Positions 1 to 8,206 of a DNA stretch of 38,018 nt are shown here, in pieces. The translations under genes were made by a program, and so were the position numbers. The notes under the pieces were generated by a model that searched no databases, was not told the DNA's origin, and saw nothing but the letters and a program-made list of their open reading frames with translations. Where the stretch lies: positions 1 through 38,018 of the forward strand of contig CAYFQR010000014.1 in assembly GCA_964345365.1 (NCBI GenBank), written 5' to 3'. The stretch's first letter is position 1. The number at the start of each line of letters is the position of its first letter. The DNA comes from RUG754 sp964345365. Its GTDB lineage: Bacteria; Bacillota; Clostridia; Peptostreptococcales; Anaerovoracaceae.

Positions 1-903
1 TACTCCCGGAATCGGCGGGCCTCCCACCTCCTGAACAAGGTTGTCATATCTTCCCCCTCCGCAAACGGTTCCTTGCGCACCGAGAGAGTTGGTGACAAAC
101 TCAAACGCGGTCTTTGTGTAATAGTCAAGCCCTCTCACGATTCCCGGATTGACTTTGTATTCAATCCCTATAGCATCAAGGTTCTCTTTTAATTCATCAA
201 AAGCATCCATACATTCTTCGCAGAGATAGTCGAGCATCATAGGCGCACCTTTAACAAGCTCTTTGTCAATAGGCGACTTACAGTCAAGTATTCTCATAGG
301 ATTCTTGTCATATCTGGATTTGCAGGTATCGCAGAGGCTGTCATACTTCGGTTCAAGGAACTCTCTCAATGCTTTTCTGTGATTGGCCCTGCATACCGGA
401 CAACCGACGGAATTAATTTCAAGAGTAAGATCGGTAACTCCCATTTCCTTTAAGAAATCATGACCTATTGCAATTATTTCGGCGTCTGCCACCATATTAG
501 ACGTACCGAATGTCTCTACACCGAACTGGTGGAATTGTCTAAGCCTTCCGCTCTGTGGCTTCTCGTATCTGAAACAAGGAATATCGTAGTATATCTTCGT
601 AGGCTGCACGTCCGCATACATCTTGTGTTCTATAAATGCCCTTACCGCCGGAGAAGTGCCCTCCGGTTTAAGAGTGATGGACCTTCCGCCGTAATCATTA
701 AAAGTGTACATTTCTTTTTGGACTACATCGGTATTGTCTCCTATCCCTCTCTGAAACAGCTCGGTATATTCAAACATAGGGGTTCTTAATTCTTTGAAAC
801 CGTATCTCTCACATATGGTTTTCCATTTTTCTTCAACAAAATGCCACTTATATACCTGGTCAGGCATTATATCTTTTGTTCCTTTAGGTGCGTTTGTCAG
901 CAT
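1..903 (-). CDS. hisS: Histidyl-tRNA synthetase, N-terminal 301 codons (3' end cut by window)
   Basis: Class II aminoacyl-tRNA synthetase that charges tRNA-His in the cytoplasm. The translation opens with MLTNAPKGTKDIMPDQ, the usual start of the family. Motif 2 is visible as FRYEKPQSGRLRQFHQ near residue 115 and the histidine-binding loop as GIVRGLDYYTKTAFEF near residue 270. A full HisS is about 420 residues, so roughly the last 120 lie off the left edge. The ATG at 903 is preceded by AGGAGG at 911-916 with ideal spacing, which fixes the start. It follows hemZ on the same strand after a 103-base AT-rich gap with a possible promoter of its own. The hemZ-hisS order is common in clostridia. Identification is secure. 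Confidence 0.96.
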   Translation of the reverse strand, partial: MLTNAPKGTKDIMPDQVYKWHFVEEKWKTICERYGFKELRTPMFEYTELFQRGIGDNTDVVQKEMYTFNDYGGRSITLKPEGTSPAVRAFIEHKMYADVQPTKIYYDIPCFRYEKPQSGRLRQFHQFGVETFGTSNMVADAEIIAIGHDFLKEMGVTDLTLEINSVGCPVCRANHRKALREFLEPKYDSLCDTCKSRYDKNPMRILDCKSPIDKELVKGAPMMLDYLCEECMDAFDELKENLDAIGIEYKVNPGIVRGLDYYTKTAFEFVTNSLGAQGTVCGGGRYDNLVQEVGGPPIPGV

Positions 904-910
904 TATTGTT

Positions 911-936
911 CCTCCTTTATCTAATGAATTATTATA
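911..936 (-). promoter_or_regulatory. Possible hisS promoter -10 and ribosome binding site
   Basis: On the minus strand a perfect TATAAT lies at 936-931, about 20 bases upstream of a strong AGGAGG (916-911) and the hisS ATG. The matching -35 region is poor (GTAAAT at 17-base spacing), so promoter activity is only plausible. The rest of the 904-1006 gap is AT-rich and shows no clear terminator for hemZ. Confidence 0.4.
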
Positions 937-1006
937 TCGATTAAATCTTTTTGATTTACTGTCATGTTTGTATTTTTTTAATATTCCTATATTTTTATAT
1001 GTTATT

Positions 1007-2224
1007 TTAACCGAGTTTTTGAATTTGGCTTTTTATCTCATCCGAATATCTGAATATACCATCTTCCTTACGCATGAGCATCTCGTTCAGTCTGTCAATA
1101 TATACCTCATAATTGCTCACATTCTCAATCCTCTCAAGTCTGTTCTCATAAGGAAAGTATAGTTTCGATACCCCGCCGGCACCTAGTGCAATTATGCTCT
1201 GCTGCTCATCCATTATCCTTATATTGTATATGCAAGGTTCGTCATCCCTGCACCAGCCGACATTTTCGAGTGCTCCCGCCATACGCTTAAGCCTATACAG
1301 GTAATATGGTCTATATCCCGCTTCTCTTAGCATTCGAGATGAAATATCAATCATTTCAGCGACTTGCAAGGCATGTTTCTCGTGATAGTTCTCATCTTGC
1401 TCTATGAGCCTTGAAGCCCTCTTGACCGCGAGGGTGTGAACGGTTATATTTTTAGGTCTGAAGTCAATAATCTCCGTCAATGTGTTTCTGAAATCTTCCG
1501 CATCTTCTTCGGGGAGTCCGGCTATCAAATCGCAGTTCACGGCACCTATTCCGCTTTTATCCGCAAGCCTAAGTGCTTCTCTGATATCATCGGAGCTATG
1601 GTCTCTGCCGATCAGCCTTAATGTGCTGTCCTTCATGCTCTGCGGATTTATCGATATCCTGTCTGCACCGTGTTTGGCAATGACAGCCAACTTCTCCTCG
1701 TCTATGGTATCCGGTCTTCCGGCTTCTACGGTAAACTCAACGGTTCCGTTCATGTCAAAGGAAGCTTTTATGTGACCGAGTAAGCGGTCAAGCTCTTCCG
1801 AGGTGAGTGTTGTCGGCGTCCCTCCCCCGATATATATTGACTCTGCAAAAAATCCGCTTTCTTTCATCCTCTTACCGACAAAGGAAATCTCCTCAAGCAA
1901 TGCTGTAAGATACCTCTCTATTTCTTCATACGGTCTTTGATTCGATGTGAAACTGCAATAGAGGCACCTTGAAGGACAAAACGGTATGCCGATATAAACG
2001 CCGCAGGACAAAAAATCCGGCGTTCCGGTTTTTTGTTCCTGATAATTATATATTTCCATCATCAGTGCAGCCTTTTCATCGGAAACTTCATAGTAGTCCG
2101 TAAGCATGTCATATACTTCACTAGGTTTGTGCGGAGGCTTACCGTTATATCTGTTTCCCCTATGCAGCTCCCTGGTGAACTTTATGGGTTTAACCCCTGT
2201 TACCTTTCCCCATTTACTTAACAT
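1007..2224 (-). CDS. hemZ: HemZ-like radical SAM coproporphyrinogen III oxidase family protein, N-terminally short
   Basis: Member of the oxygen-independent coproporphyrinogen III oxidase family (HemN/HemW/HemZ). The radical SAM cluster motif CPSRCLYC (CxxxCxxC) sits near residue 83, followed by the glycine-rich SAM motif YIGGGTPT near 131 and VEAGRPDT near 166. The C-terminal part matches HemZ (PYYLYRLKRMAGALENVGW). At 405 residues it is about 100 shorter than Bacillus HemZ: it begins at the segment equivalent to KWGILTGIRPTK and lacks the N-terminal domain. The ATG at 2224 overlaps the end of the upstream hydrolase gene by 7 bases (ATGTTAA), so translation is probably coupled. No other haem-synthesis gene is in view. 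The true substrate is uncertain, since many members do not act in haem synthesis. Confidence 0.85.
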   Translation of the reverse strand: MLSKWGKVTGVKPIKFTRELHRGNRYNGKPPHKPSEVYDMLTDYYEVSDEKAALMMEIYNYQEQKTGTPDFLSCGVYIGIPFCPSRCLYCSFTSNQRPYEEIERYLTALLEEISFVGKRMKESGFFAESIYIGGGTPTTLTSEELDRLLGHIKASFDMNGTVEFTVEAGRPDTIDEEKLAVIAKHGADRISINPQSMKDSTLRLIGRDHSSDDIREALRLADKSGIGAVNCDLIAGLPEEDAEDFRNTLTEIIDFRPKNITVHTLAVKRASRLIEQDENYHEKHALQVAEMIDISSRMLREAGYRPYYLYRLKRMAGALENVGWCRDDEPCIYNIRIMDEQQSIIALGAGGVSKLYFPYENRLERIENVSNYEVYIDRLNEMLMRKEDGIFRYSDEIKSQIQKLG

Positions 2225-2841
2225 CTTACGAAAGGGTTTCTCGCTTTTTCATCGCCTATCTTTGAAAATCCCATATGTCCCGGCAGCACGACCGTTTCGT
2301 CGGGAAGAGTATAAAGCTTCTCTTTTATTGATTTTTCAAGCTGCGACCATGAGCCGCCGTAAAAGTCCGTACGTCCTATTGAATATCTGAATAACGTGTC
2401 ACCTGTAAAAACATGGTTTCCGACAAGGATACACATGCCCCCTTTCGTATGTCCCGGCGTATGCATGAACAGAAGCTCCATATTACCTATCTTCATCGTG
2501 TCGAAATCATCTACCCATTTCGCAACGTCTACGATTATTCCTCCGCCGAACATAGCTCTGGATTCATTCAGTTCGGGGTCAAGAAGCATATCTTCATGTT
2601 TGTTTGCAACCACGGAAATACCCGGAAAATCTTCCGAGAATCTCTTTATGCCTCCGATATGATCAGCATGACCGTGTGTAAGAATAATATATTCTATATC
2701 GAGTCCGAGTTCTTTCGCCTTTTCAGTAAGTCTTTTTTCGTATCCGCCCGGATCGACTATGAACCCTTTTTTTGTTTCTTCGTCATATGCCAAATAAGTG
2801 TTTACCTGTATCGGCCCTGTTAAAAAATGTAGTATCTTCAT
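2218..2841 (-). CDS. MBL-fold metallo-hydrolase (glyoxalase II-like)
   Basis: A 207-residue metallo-beta-lactamase fold hydrolase of the hydroxyacylglutathione hydrolase-like group. The metal-binding motif THGHADHIGG (HxHxDH) lies near residue 55, with further ligands in HTPGHTKGG near 127, TGDTLF near 147 and LPGHMG near 186. No signal peptide or membrane segment is seen, so it is cytoplasmic. The start is supported by GGGAG about 9 bases upstream. The gene sits between relA and hemZ, a conserved clostridial position, and overlaps hemZ by 7 bases. Family members hydrolyse thioesters such as S-lactoylglutathione, or have unknown substrates. Glutathione is rare in clostridia, so the substrate cannot be assigned. 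Confidence 0.88.
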   Translation of the reverse strand: MKILHFLTGPIQVNTYLAYDEETKKGFIVDPGGYEKRLTEKAKELGLDIEYIILTHGHADHIGGIKRFSEDFPGISVVANKHEDMLLDPELNESRAMFGGGIIVDVAKWVDDFDTMKIGNMELLFMHTPGHTKGGMCILVGNHVFTGDTLFRYSIGRTDFYGGSWSQLEKSIKEKLYTLPDETVVLPGHMGFSKIGDEKARNPFVRC

Positions 2842-2943
2842 AATTAAAAACTCCCTGTTATATTATCGCATACGGTGACGTCCGCATCTTTAACTCTTTG
2901 AAATATCGTTTTTTTGTTAAAACCTTGAAACACCGCTTTTAGT

Positions 2944-5148
2944 TTAACTCCTTGAACGGTAAACATGAAGTACGCCGCTTATATTTCTAAGGTTCCTGAG
3001 AACTCTGTCCATTTCCTGTGTTGAAGAAATCGACAGCTTCAGTGTCAGATTGAAGCAGTTATCATTACCGGTTCTCGCATTTACACCGGTGAGATGAATA
3101 TCCATCTCCTCACAGACCTTCGATATGTCGGACAGCATGCCCTTTCTGTCAACAGCATTGACTTCTATCGTTGCCTCATAGGACTTGCCGACTTTCAGGT
3201 CTTCCCATTCAACCTCGATGAATCTTGCTTTTTCTTCTTCGGGAAGTGAGCGAACATTCGAGCAGTCTCGTCTGTGTACTGAAATCCCTCTGCCTTTTGT
3301 AATATATCCTATAATTACGTCACCCGGCACCGGATTGCAGCACTTTGCAAGCTTTATCATAAGGTTATCCACCCCTTTTACGATAATTCCCGGGTTGTCA
3401 TTTTGTTTCTTCAGCTGCTTTTGTTTTTTTGTTTCCTTAGCCTTCAACTCTTCGAGGATTTCCTCGTTTGTCTTAGGGATTTCCTGTTTCGTGTCTTCAG
3501 CATAATAGTTAAGAAGCAGACCTGCAAATTTACTTACGATTGAGCCTCCTGTGGAAAGCTGAACCCATGCTTCTTCCATGTTTGAGAACTTTGCGTCCTT
3601 TACCGCTTTTCGCACATATGAATCCTTCATTATGAGCGTAGGATCCAAATTTCTTCTCTTCAGATATTTTTCGACGAGGTCTCTGCCTTTTTCTATGTTA
3701 TCATTCTTATTTTCTTTTTTTAGGAATGCTTTTATCTTATTTTTTGCATGTGATGACTTGGCGATTTTAAGCCAGTCTATAGAAGGTCCCGACGAGTTTG
3801 CGGAAGTGACTATCTCGACTATGTCACCGTTTTCGAGAGTATAATCTATCGGTACCATCTTTCCGCTCACCTTTGCACCGACACATCTGTAACCTATGTC
3901 GGAGTGTATTTTGAACGCAAAATCCAGCGGTGTCGAACCGTTGGGAAGTTCGAGAACTTTTCCCTGAGGCGTAAACACGAAAACTTGCGAAGCGAAGAGA
4001 TCCATCTTCATATTTTCGAGAAAATCCTTAGAGTCGTTCGAATCCTTCTCAAGCTCAAGCGATTGTCTGAGCCAGGCAAGCTTTATTTCATCAATAGACA
4101 CCTTTGCCTTGGAACCGCCCTCTTTATATTTCCAGTGGGCAGCAATACCGTATTCCGCCACCCTATGCATCTCGGCAGTCCTTATTTGTATTTCAAACGG
4201 TTCTCCGCTTTCGCCGATTACAGTTGTATGTATGGACTGATACATGTTCGTCTTCGGCATTGCGATATAGTCTTTGAATCTGCCCGGTATCGGCGTCCAC
4301 ATCGTATGAACTATCCCGAGCACCGCATAACAATCCCTTACGCTGTCTACAATTATCCTGATTGCAATAAGGTCAAAAATCTCATCGATGTTTTTTTGCT
4401 GATATTTCATCTTTTTATAGATGGAATAATAATGTTTCGCACGACCGTATATGTCGTACTTAAAGCCCATTTCATCAAGGCCTTCTTTTATTTCAGAAAT
4501 CACATTGTTGATTACCGTCTCACGCTTGTTCTTCATACGGCTGATTTTTTCGACCAAATCATTGTATTCATCCGGATATAGATATTTAAGCGACAAGTCT
4601 TCAAGTTCGAATTTGATTGTAAATATGCCCAGCCTTGCGGCGAGCGGGGCATATATTTCAAGTGTTTCGGTACATTTTTCCTGTATTTTTTCTTTATCCA
4701 TGTATTCCATCGTTCTCATATTATGAAGCCTGTCGGCCAATTTAATAATGAGAACTCTGATGTCTTTCGACATTGCGAGGAACATCTTACGGAAGTTTTC
4801 AGCTTGAATCTCTTCTTTTGATTCGTATTTGATGTTGCTGAGTTTCGTAACACCGTCCACCAGCTCGGCAATGTCTTTACCGAAGTCTTCTATAAGTCTC
4901 TCTCCGGTGAACTCCGTATCCTCAACAACATCATGCAAAAGCCCACCTATGACGGTTTCTTCATCCATACCCATTTCAGCAAGAATGTAAGCAACATGTT
5001 CCGGATGAATTATATAAGGTTCGCCGGATTTTCTGAATTGCCCACAATGAAGCTGACATGCTACGTCAAATGCTTTACCTATCATGTCGGTGTTGTAACT
5101 CGGATTGATCTCTAAAATTTTTTCAAGGAATTTTTCTTTAGTAATCAT
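2944..5148 (-). CDS. relA: Bifunctional (p)ppGpp synthetase/hydrolase Rel
   Basis: Long RelA/SpoT homologue (734 residues) that makes and degrades (p)ppGpp in the stringent response. In order: an HD hydrolase domain with HPEHVAYIL and LLHDVVEDT near residues 48-75 and LADRLHNMRT near 137-146; a synthetase domain with YGRAKHYYSIYKKM near 234 and RFKDYIAMPKTNMYQSIH near 290; a TGS domain starting at VFTPQGKVLELPNGSTPLDF near 392; a conserved cysteine region (AKCCNPVPGD) near 605; and a C-terminal ACT domain. The RFKD motif is the form found in bifunctional Rel rather than in synthetase-only RelA (EFDD), and the HD residues are intact, so both activities are predicted. It follows secDF after a gap holding a strong stem-loop. 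The ribosome binding site is weak (AAGG). Confidence 0.97.
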   Translation of the reverse strand: MITKEKFLEKILEINPSYNTDMIGKAFDVACQLHCGQFRKSGEPYIIHPEHVAYILAEMGMDEETVIGGLLHDVVEDTEFTGERLIEDFGKDIAELVDGVTKLSNIKYESKEEIQAENFRKMFLAMSKDIRVLIIKLADRLHNMRTMEYMDKEKIQEKCTETLEIYAPLAARLGIFTIKFELEDLSLKYLYPDEYNDLVEKISRMKNKRETVINNVISEIKEGLDEMGFKYDIYGRAKHYYSIYKKMKYQQKNIDEIFDLIAIRIIVDSVRDCYAVLGIVHTMWTPIPGRFKDYIAMPKTNMYQSIHTTVIGESGEPFEIQIRTAEMHRVAEYGIAAHWKYKEGGSKAKVSIDEIKLAWLRQSLELEKDSNDSKDFLENMKMDLFASQVFVFTPQGKVLELPNGSTPLDFAFKIHSDIGYRCVGAKVSGKMVPIDYTLENGDIVEIVTSANSSGPSIDWLKIAKSSHAKNKIKAFLKKENKNDNIEKGRDLVEKYLKRRNLDPTLIMKDSYVRKAVKDAKFSNMEEAWVQLSTGGSIVSKFAGLLLNYYAEDTKQEIPKTNEEILEELKAKETKKQKQLKKQNDNPGIIVKGVDNLMIKLAKCCNPVPGDVIIGYITKGRGISVHRRDCSNVRSLPEEEKARFIEVEWEDLKVGKSYEATIEVNAVDRKGMLSDISKVCEEMDIHLTGVNARTGNDNCFNLTLKLSISSTQEMDRVLRNLRNISGVLHVYRSRS

Positions 5149-5174
5149 GTTACTTGCCTTCGGCTTATATTGTC

Positions 5175-5199
5175 TGCCGAGCCCAAACAGGGCTCGGCA
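5175..5199 (-). repeat. Perfect 10-bp stem-loop between secDF and relA
   Basis: TGCCGAGCCC (5175-5184) and GGGCTCGGCA (5190-5199) form a perfect GC-rich hairpin with a 5-base loop in the 67-base secDF-relA gap. Read on the minus strand, no T-run follows (GACAATATAAG), so it does not look like a full intrinsic terminator. It may stabilise the upstream message end or attenuate relA. Confidence 0.75.
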
Positions 5200-5215
5200 A
5201 TTTACGGTTATAAAA

Positions 5216-7459
5216 CTATTTTTTGTTTCTCTTGGTCTTTTTTGTTTTTTCCTGTTGATTCAACATGTATTTTGACATTTCGTCTTTTTTGTTCAGGTCA
5301 TAGAACATCGGGGCACAGATGTATATCGAAGAATAGCAACCCACTATAACACCAACCATCAGAGGTACTATAAACTCACTGATTGCGGCACTGACCATTA
5401 TGAGAAGAGGTATCATGACAACCAATGTTGTAAGTGAAGTCATGATTGTCCTGTTCAGTGTCTGGTTGAGTGAAAGATCGATAATCGTCTCGTTGCTGTC
5501 TTTGTTATATATCCTCTTATTTTCTCTGATTCTGTCGAATATTACTATCGTGTCATTTATCGAGTATCCGACAAGTGTAAGTATCGCTGCGATAAACGAG
5601 TTGTTTATCGTATATCCGAAGATTGCGTAGAATGCCAATACCGCAAGCACGTCATGAACAACACCTGTAACCGCACTAAGACCGTATTTCCATGATTTGA
5701 ATCTCAGAACTATATATATCAGCATGCCTATTGATGCAATAACTACAGCAATAAAGGCGTTTCTCTTGAGCTCGTCACCGACCGACGGTCCGAACTGTTC
5801 TGAAGATAAAACCGAATCTTCCTTAAGATCAAAATCTTTTAGCAGTACGTCTATTACATCGGCTCTTTGTTCATTGTCAAGTGCTTCAATGGTTTTTATT
5901 ACCACCTGCGTTTTTCCTTCACCCGCATATATAATTGTCGGGTCAAGATTGAAGCTCTCTATAGATTCACGAACGTCATTTTCTTCTACATATTTGCCCA
6001 TTTCAAGCTGCAAAGTAGTGCCGCCCGTGAAGTCGATACCGTAGTTCATTCCTCCTACAAGTGCGAAAATGAGACCTATAATAATCACTGCGGAAGAAAT
6101 AATATAATAAATTTTTCTGAATTTAATGAATCTGAAAGTCTTATATAAGAACTGTTTAGGGGTTCCGTCATCATTTACGCCGAAATATTTATTCTTACAG
6201 AACTTCTCCGTGCCTGCAAGTGTGCTTAAGAAGAGCTGGGTTATGATTACTGCGGTAAAAATACTGAATATAATACCGATCATCAATGTGATTGCGAAAC
6301 CCTTTACCGTAGTGGTTCCTACCTCGTAGAGCACTATGGCTGCGATGAGTGTGGTAATCTGAGCGTCGAGAACCGTAACAACCGCATTCTTGAAACCGCT
6401 GTCAACGGATACTCTGATTGACTTGCCGTCGGATATTTCTTCTTTAATCCTGGTGAATATAATTACGTTCGCGTCTACAGCCATACCTATTGAAAGTATA
6501 AGAGCCGCGATTCCCGGCAAGGTCAGCACTACATTGAATGCAACCATTGCCCATATGAACATTATCACGTAGAGCACCAATGCCACGCTCGCCAATACTC
6601 CGAGCAATCCGTACATTACAACCATCAATACAAAGATTATAATCAGTCCGATACCTCCGGCAACGATCGACTTGTCGAGAGCATCAGCACCTATCGTGGC
6701 GGTCTGAACTGATGATTGAACCTCTTTAAGCTCGATAGGAAGCGCTCCTCCTCTTATGAGTGCAGCGGTAGTCGATGCTTCTTCTTTGGTGAATCTGCCA
6801 GTAATCTCACATCTGCCTCCGGCAATAGGGCCGCTGTCAACAGCAGGGTTGCTTATTATCGTATCATCGAGCACGATTGCGATTTGGTTCGGCGCCACAC
6901 CTTCAATTGTGGACACAGGCTCTCTGTTAAATGCTTTTCTGGTTCCTTCTTCAAACAGAACGGCACCTTCCGGAGTAAATTCAAGAAGAATCTTGTAGTT
7001 TGCGCCGTCAGTATCAATCTGCGCGTCCTTAACCTGCGAACCCTCAACTACCACAGAACCGTCCGCTAAGACGAAGTACAGTTTAGCTGTAGTACCTATT
7101 GCTTCGATTGCAGCTTCGGCATCGGATACTCCCGGCATTTCTACTCTTAAGCGGTTAGTTCCCTCAAGAGTAACGGTTGATTCTGCAACTCCGAGTTGGT
7201 TTACTCGATTATTAAGCACGGCTCTTGTCTGGTCCATGATATTTGCCAATTCTGCCTGAGAATAATTGAGTCCTTTCGTCTGTGCTTCCATTACAACATA
7301 GACTCCTCCGTTGATATCAAGACCGTATTTAAGTGCATTCTTACCTGTATAAGGTTCGCCGTCACTCGTTTTACCGATCCCGAAATATGTCGCATACAAT
7401 CCGAAAAGCAGCGCAATAATCACTATAACGGAAAGAATGATTTTGGTTTTTTGATTCAT
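5216..7459 (-). CDS. secDF: SecDF fused protein-export membrane protein
   Basis: A single chain joining SecD and SecF, which use the proton gradient to help SecYEG export proteins. The SecD part has an N-terminal membrane anchor (residues 5-25), an extracellular P1 domain with LKYGLDINGGVYVVM near residue 36, and five further membrane spans in roughly 275-420. The SecF part begins near 445 with a membrane span and the signature GGMNYGIDFTGGTTL, then a second block of spans to about 725. I choose the ATG at 7459 (747 residues) rather than 7495: it has AGAGG about 11 bases upstream and leads straight into the hydrophobic anchor. The last residues are lysine-rich. It lies downstream of yajC, the usual partner, but a terminator and a promoter separate them. 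Confidence 0.95.
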   Translation of the reverse strand: MNQKTKIILSVIVIIALLFGLYATYFGIGKTSDGEPYTGKNALKYGLDINGGVYVVMEAQTKGLNYSQAELANIMDQTRAVLNNRVNQLGVAESTVTLEGTNRLRVEMPGVSDAEAAIEAIGTTAKLYFVLADGSVVVEGSQVKDAQIDTDGANYKILLEFTPEGAVLFEEGTRKAFNREPVSTIEGVAPNQIAIVLDDTIISNPAVDSGPIAGGRCEITGRFTKEEASTTAALIRGGALPIELKEVQSSVQTATIGADALDKSIVAGGIGLIIIFVLMVVMYGLLGVLASVALVLYVIMFIWAMVAFNVVLTLPGIAALILSIGMAVDANVIIFTRIKEEISDGKSIRVSVDSGFKNAVVTVLDAQITTLIAAIVLYEVGTTTVKGFAITLMIGIIFSIFTAVIITQLFLSTLAGTEKFCKNKYFGVNDDGTPKQFLYKTFRFIKFRKIYYIISSAVIIIGLIFALVGGMNYGIDFTGGTTLQLEMGKYVEENDVRESIESFNLDPTIIYAGEGKTQVVIKTIEALDNEQRADVIDVLLKDFDLKEDSVLSSEQFGPSVGDELKRNAFIAVVIASIGMLIYIVLRFKSWKYGLSAVTGVVHDVLAVLAFYAIFGYTINNSFIAAILTLVGYSINDTIVIFDRIRENKRIYNKDSNETIIDLSLNQTLNRTIMTSLTTLVVMIPLLIMVSAAISEFIVPLMVGVIVGCYSSIYICAPMFYDLNKKDEMSKYMLNQQEKTKKTKRNKK

Positions 7460-7544
7460 TTTTTTATAACCTCTTTTATATAAATTACTGTACAAATAGG
7501 TTTTTTGGAAAAAGCAAACAATCCCGCATTCTATTTGACACTAT

Positions 7545-7572
7545 ATTATAACAGATACACTGTCAAAAAACA
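7545..7572 (-). promoter_or_regulatory. Extended -10 promoter upstream of secDF
   Basis: Minus strand: TATAAT at 7550-7545 is preceded by TG one base away (TGTTATAAT, extended -10). TTGTTT lies 17 bases upstream at 7573-7568. It sits just past the yajC terminator and would give a leader of about 80 bases before the secDF ATG. Confidence 0.6.
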
Positions 7573-7573
7573 A

Positions 7574-7603
7574 GGAAAAACTCCTTGAAAAACAAGGAGT
7601 TTT
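7574..7603 (-). terminator. Intrinsic terminator downstream of yajC
   Basis: On the minus strand AAAACTCCTTG, a loop of five T, and CAAGGAGTTTT form a perfect 11-bp hairpin (7603-7577) ending in T-rich sequence. It lies 30 bases past the yajC stop codon. Confidence 0.8.
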
Positions 7604-7632
7604 GCATTATTATATCAATTGAATTTTGTGTC

Positions 7633-8046
7633 TTATTTATCCTCAAGAATCTCTTCTTCATGCAGAACCTCAGCTTCCGGTATCGGTGCTTCTTTTCTAA
7701 GACGTCTGACACCCCTCTTAGGTTTATCTTCTTCATCAATGTAATCCACATTTTCCCTGGCTTTGCCGGGAGCCTCTTTTGTGACGGAAGATACTGCCCA
7801 TCTCATCATTTCAAATTTAACCTTGTCAGCACCCACCTGGATAGTTATCGTTTCGNNNNNNNNNNCGATTTTACCGCAAATACCGCCGATAGTAACGACT
7901 TCATCTCCTACCGTAAGGCTCTTCCTCATCTCAGAAATAGCTTTATCCTTTTTCTTCTGCGGTCTGATCATTAAAAAATAAAGAACAGCGAACAGCAAGA
8001 CTAAAGGCAAAAGATTCACAAGCGATGACGTAGTTGCATTATTCAT
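7633..8046 (-). CDS. yajC: YajC, Sec translocase accessory subunit (interrupted by an assembly gap)
   Basis: Small single-span membrane protein that associates with SecDF. The N-terminal hydrophobic helix (about residues 9-24, LVNLLPLVLLFAVLYFLMIR) is followed by the family signature RPQKKKDKA and the conserved core GDEVVTIGGICGKI. After the gap the core resumes as ETITIQVGADKVKFEM. Ten N at 7856-7865 hide about four residues, and the flanking frame is preserved, so the gap length looks about right. The protein is about 137 residues, with a charged C-terminal tail of some 45 residues beyond the core. Strong AGGAGG upstream (8052-8058 region). It lies only 24 bases after the tRNA-Leu gene on the same strand and probably shares its promoter. 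Confidence 0.93.
   Translation of the reverse strand: MNNATTSSLVNLLPLVLLFAVLYFLMIRPQKKKDKAISEMRKSLTVGDEVVTIGGICGKIXXXXETITIQVGADKVKFEMMRWAVSSVTKEAPGKARENVDYIDEEDKPKRGVRRLRKEAPIPEAEVLHEEEILEDK
7856..7865. other. Assembly gap (10 N)
   Basis: Ten unresolved bases within yajC. The reading frame continues on both sides and the missing piece corresponds to the variable loop between two conserved beta strands, so this is an assembly gap and not a biological break. Confidence 0.97.
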
Positions 8047-8070
8047 TATTAACTCCTCCTAAAAATGTAC

Positions 8071-8157
8071 TGGTGCCGGCAATGGGACTTGAACCCATAC
8101 GGTGTTGCCACCACGGGATTTTGAGTCCCGCACGTCTGCCGATTCCATCATGCCGGC
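8071..8157 (-). tRNA. tRNA-Leu (anticodon CAA)
   Basis: An 87-base class II tRNA on the minus strand. Acceptor stem GCCGGCA/TGCCGGC, D arm with GGAATCGGCAGAC, anticodon stem CGGGA/TCCCG around loop CTCAAAA giving anticodon CAA, a long variable arm, and a T arm ATGGG-TTCAAGT-CCCAT. Discriminator base A and an encoded CCA (8073-8071) complete the 3' end. It reads UUG leucine codons. The gene is preceded by a promoter and followed 24 bases later by yajC. Confidence 0.97.
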
Positions 8158-8177
8158 ACAATCATCGAACAAAACTT

Positions 8178-8206
8178 ATATTATCATAACATAATAAAAA
8201 TTACAA
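8178..8206 (-). promoter_or_regulatory. Promoter for tRNA-Leu and probably yajC
   Basis: Minus strand TTGTAA (8206-8201), a 17-base spacer and TAATAT (8183-8178). The predicted start is near 8171, about 14 bases before the tRNA. The -35 overlaps the stop codon of the upstream solute-binding protein gene. Confidence 0.65.

Noticed and set aside
3904..4581. Long 225-codon plus-strand frame
   Set aside because: It is a shadow of relA on the opposite strand, with no ribosome binding site and no recognisable domain.
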